From Chthoniobacter sp. (GTDB lineage: Bacteria; Verrucomicrobiota; Verrucomicrobiia; Chthoniobacterales; Chthoniobacteraceae), in assembly GCA_025351065.1 (NCBI GenBank), contig JANXWQ010000357.1, positions 1-14,390 on the forward strand: a stretch of 14,390 nucleotides of DNA. The letters are read 5' to 3'. Below, one piece after another: positions 12,465 to 14,390 of this stretch. Position numbers and translations under genes: made by a program. Below the pieces are notes generated by a model. It did not search any database. It was not told the origin of the DNA and saw nothing but the letters and a program-made list of their open reading frames with translations. Position 1 is the first letter of the stretch; each line of letters begins with the position of its first letter.

Positions 12465-13579
12465 GCGACCGCCCGCTGCCCCTGCTTTTCATCATGTCGA
12501 ACATGCGCGAAACCGGCGGCGCCGAGCAGAGCATCGCCACGCTCATTCCGCATCTCATGGAGCACGCGCGGCTGCGCGTCTTTGTGGAAAACGACCGCCA
12601 CCACGACGACCTCCAGCGCTACACCGGGCCGCGGCTCGCGCTCACGCGCATGCCGAAAGGCAACGCGCCGCGCGCGCTTTGGGGCGCGCTGCAAACGCTG
12701 CGCCGCGCCTGGCGCGAGGAGCCGCCCGACGCCGTGCTGGCCAACGGCCACAAGGGTTCGTTCCTCCTCGCCTTTGCCAAACTCGCCGGTCTGCCGACGG
12801 TCGCGCCCACGGGCATTTTTCTGCGCGACTTCAATTACTACCTGCTCTGGCTCGTGCTGCGCGTGCTGCCCGGCGCGCTTTATCTTGCGCCGTCCGAAGC
12901 CGTGTTCGAGGACGCGCGTTACCGCCGCTGGGGGCTCGTCGCGCCGCGCCGCCTGCTGGCTTTGCCAAACGCCGTGCGGCTCGGCAGCACGCCGACGGAC
13001 GAGCCGACGGACGAGCCGCCTTTCGTCGCCGCGTGCGCGCGGCTGGCGCGGTGGAAAGGCTTGCATCTGCTCATCCGCGCATGGCCGCAAGTGCGGGCGG
13101 CTTTTCCCGCGGCGGAGCTGCGGATTTACGGCGAGGAAGTGGAGCCGGAATACGCCGCGGAATTGAAGGCGCTGGTGCAGGAACTCGCGCTCAGCGACGC
13201 CGTGCATTTCTGCGGCTACCAGCGCGATCTCACGCCGGTGTTTTCCGCCGCGGCGGTGCTCGTCGTCCCGTCGCTTTCGCTGCGGCCCGGCCCGGAGACT
13301 TTCTCGCGCATCATCATCGAGGCGTGGGCGCACGCGAAGCCCGTGGTCGCCTTCGCCACCGGCGGCCCGCGCTACCTCATCAAGGACGGCGCGGACGGCT
13401 ACCTCGTTGCCGAGGGCGATGTGGAAGCACTCGCCGCGCGGCTCCGGCAGTTGCTCGCCGACCCCGCGCTGCGCCAGCGCCTTGGCGAAAAGGGCCGCGC
13501 CAAAGTGCGTGAAAAATTTGACCCCAAAAAACTCGCCGCCGTGCTGCTCAGTCGGCTGCTCACCACCCCGCGCCCATGA
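12461..13579 (+). CDS. GT4-family glycosyltransferase (second of two)
   Basis: A 372-residue GT-B fold enzyme. The N-terminal domain has LLFIMSNMRETGGAEQSIA, the Gly-Gly-Ala-Glu loop typical of GT4 enzymes. The C-terminal domain has FVAACARLARWKGLHLLIRA, VHFCGYQRDLTPVFSAAAVL and E-x7-E as ETFSRIIIE (Glu279, Glu287), followed by AWAHAKPVVAFATGG. A DGYLV segment and a helical C-terminus complete the usual form. It is shorter than its upstream neighbour and clearly different in sequence, so the pair are probably not a recent duplication. An exact 12-bp tandem repeat (12991-13014) encodes the PTDEPTDEP linker between the two domains. The start comes from the ATGA overlap at 12461; the frame is open further left, but that part lies over the previous gene. 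It ends in an ATGA overlap with the polymerase-like gene. Confidence 0.92.
   Translation: MSDRPLPLLFIMSNMRETGGAEQSIATLIPHLMEHARLRVFVENDRHHDDLQRYTGPRLALTRMPKGNAPRALWGALQTLRRAWREEPPDAVLANGHKGSFLLAFAKLAGLPTVAPTGIFLRDFNYYLLWLVLRVLPGALYLAPSEAVFEDARYRRWGLVAPRRLLALPNAVRLGSTPTDEPTDEPPFVAACARLARWKGLHLLIRAWPQVRAAFPAAELRIYGEEVEPEYAAELKALVQELALSDAVHFCGYQRDLTPVFSAAAVLVVPSLSLRPGPETFSRIIIEAWAHAKPVVAFATGGPRYLIKDGADGYLVAEGDVEALAARLRQLLADPALRQRLGEKGRAKVREKFDPKKLAAVLLSRLLTTPRP
12991..13014 (+). repeat. 12-bp tandem duplication in the glycosyltransferase linker
   Basis: The unit GCCGACGGACGA occurs twice back to back (12991-13002, 13003-13014), keeping the frame and encoding part of PTDEPTDEP between the two GT-B domains. 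It is a small slippage-type repeat that changes only linker length. Confidence 0.6.
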
Positions 13580-14390
13580 CCGCCGCCGCCGCCAATCCCG
13601 CCGTCGCCAGCGCAAATCCGCCGCACCCGCGGACCGCGAAAACGCACGCGCAAATCCGGCTGGTGTGCAGCCTCGTGCTGTTCGCCGTCGGCACTTTTGC
13701 GTGGATGTTCAAAATGAAACGCTCGTCGGCGCTCGACGACTACCTGCTGCCCTACAGCCCACTGCAGGTGCTTTATCCGCTGCTCGGCGGGCTGGCGCTG
13801 TTCTGGATTTTGCGCACCTCCGGCGCGCGCTTTCCGAAGATCATGGTGCGCTCGCCCAGTACGCTGCTGCTCTTGGCGGGCACGCTGTCCATCATGCTCG
13901 GCGCGGCCGTCCACATCCACCCCGGCCAGTACCTCAAGGACGCGCTGCTTTACGAAGTGCGCTGGCTGCTGCCGTTCTGCTTCCTCGCGTTTCTCTTTCT
14001 CGCGCGAAAATTCGGCACGCCCTATCGACCGATCGTCTGGGGCCTCTGCGCCGGAGCCGTTGCCAGCGCCGCGGCCACGGAGCTTTTCCGGCACGGCTTG
14101 CCGCTGCCCATCTGCGCGAGCGGCCAGCGCTACGGCGGCTTTCTGAGCCACCCGAACCAGTACGGCATCCTCATCTCCAGCACCGCGCCGATGCTCGCCA
14201 TCCTGGTTTTTTCCCGCAGCCGCCTGCGCCTGCTGACCGGACTGGCGATGATCGGCGTGTACGGGCTCTGCCTGTTTCAGTCGCTGTCGAAAACGAACAT
14301 CGTGCTCGTTGTCATCTCGGGCCTCGGCGCGGCGTTCCTCGTCTCGCTGCCCGATCTCGCGCTGGCTGCGCGGCGGCTTTTTTTGACGCT
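13576..14390 (+). CDS. O-antigen ligase/polymerase-like membrane protein (Wzy type), partial
   Basis: The gene is open from the ATG at 13576 to the window edge, giving 271 codons without a stop; the 3' part is missing. After a polar N-terminus (about 27 residues) come several hydrophobic helices: LVCSLVLFAVGTFAWMF, VLYPLLGGLALFWIL, TLLLLAGTLSIMLGAAV, WLLPFCFLAFLFLA, IVWGLCAGAVASAAAT, ILISSTAPMLAILVF, LTGLAMIGVYGLCLFQ and IVLVVISGLGAAFLV. The segment RYGGFLSHPNQYG (residues 185-197) corresponds to the conserved R-x-G-F/L-x-xPN motif before a helix in O-antigen ligases and Wzy-like polymerases, and SLSKTNIVLVV fits the S-x-S+-positions after it. It would polymerise flipped repeat units in the periplasm, completing the Wzx/Wzy set. 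Its start forms ATGA with the preceding stop. Polymerase and ligase cannot be separated by sequence; the context favours polymerase. Confidence 0.8.
   Translation, partial: MTAAAANPAVASANPPHPRTAKTHAQIRLVCSLVLFAVGTFAWMFKMKRSSALDDYLLPYSPLQVLYPLLGGLALFWILRTSGARFPKIMVRSPSTLLLLAGTLSIMLGAAVHIHPGQYLKDALLYEVRWLLPFCFLAFLFLARKFGTPYRPIVWGLCAGAVASAAATELFRHGLPLPICASGQRYGGFLSHPNQYGILISSTAPMLAILVFSRSRLRLLTGLAMIGVYGLCLFQSLSKTNIVLVVISGLGAAFLVSLPDLALAARRLFLT

Noticed and set aside
1..14390. CRISPR arrays, tRNA or rRNA genes, intact insertion sequences
   Set aside because: I looked for regularly spaced repeats, cloverleaf-like sequences with CCA ends and transposase motifs and saw none; only the integrase fragment points to a mobile element.

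Overview
The window is very GC-rich DNA. Genes are tightly packed and mostly lack clear Shine-Dalgarno sequences. Several protein types here (BlaI/M56 pair with a secretin-like tail, short secreted proteins ending in a PRRF-like C-terminus, the style of the integrase remnant) are ones I associate with Verrucomicrobiota, most likely Opitutaceae. That placement is inference from protein style; no rRNA or marker gene is present.

Left part (1-2911) is a regulatory island followed by a stretch of decaying genes. An intrinsic terminator (1-31) closes an upstream transcription unit. An intact BlaI/MecI-type repressor (109-498) follows, preceded by two copies of the palindrome TGCTAAA-N2-TTTAGCA; the second copy overlaps the start codon. 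Its partner, an M56/BlaR1-like sensor peptidase (504-1108), is broken: the HExxH region is missing and there is a frameshift. On the opposite strand lie an intact class I glutamine amidotransferase (1105-1791) and a broken secreted protein gene (1807-2398). A frameshifted fragment of a tyrosine recombinase (2530-2911) suggests an old integration.

Right part (2957-14390, running off the end) is one co-directional exopolysaccharide cluster, probably a single operon. Genes overlap by 1-11 nt or are separated by 5-41 nt. In order: an outer-membrane beta-barrel protein; a short OPX (Wza-like) protein without an outer-membrane helix domain; a polysaccharide co-polymerase fused to a BY-kinase (Wzc type); a Wzx-type flippase; a TylF-type O-methyltransferase; a secreted parallel beta-helix protein; two GT4 glycosyltransferases; and the first 271 codons of a Wzy/O-antigen-ligase-like membrane protein.

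Together these describe a Wzx/Wzy-dependent pathway. The glycosyltransferases build the repeat unit and the methyltransferase may decorate it. Wzx flips it, Wzy polymerises it, and Wzc controls length and drives export through OPX. Because the OPX protein is too short to cross the outer membrane, the adjacent beta-barrel is the likely outer-membrane pore. No priming sugar-phosphate transferase is seen, so it is probably downstream or elsewhere. No tRNA, rRNA, CRISPR array or intact insertion sequence was found.
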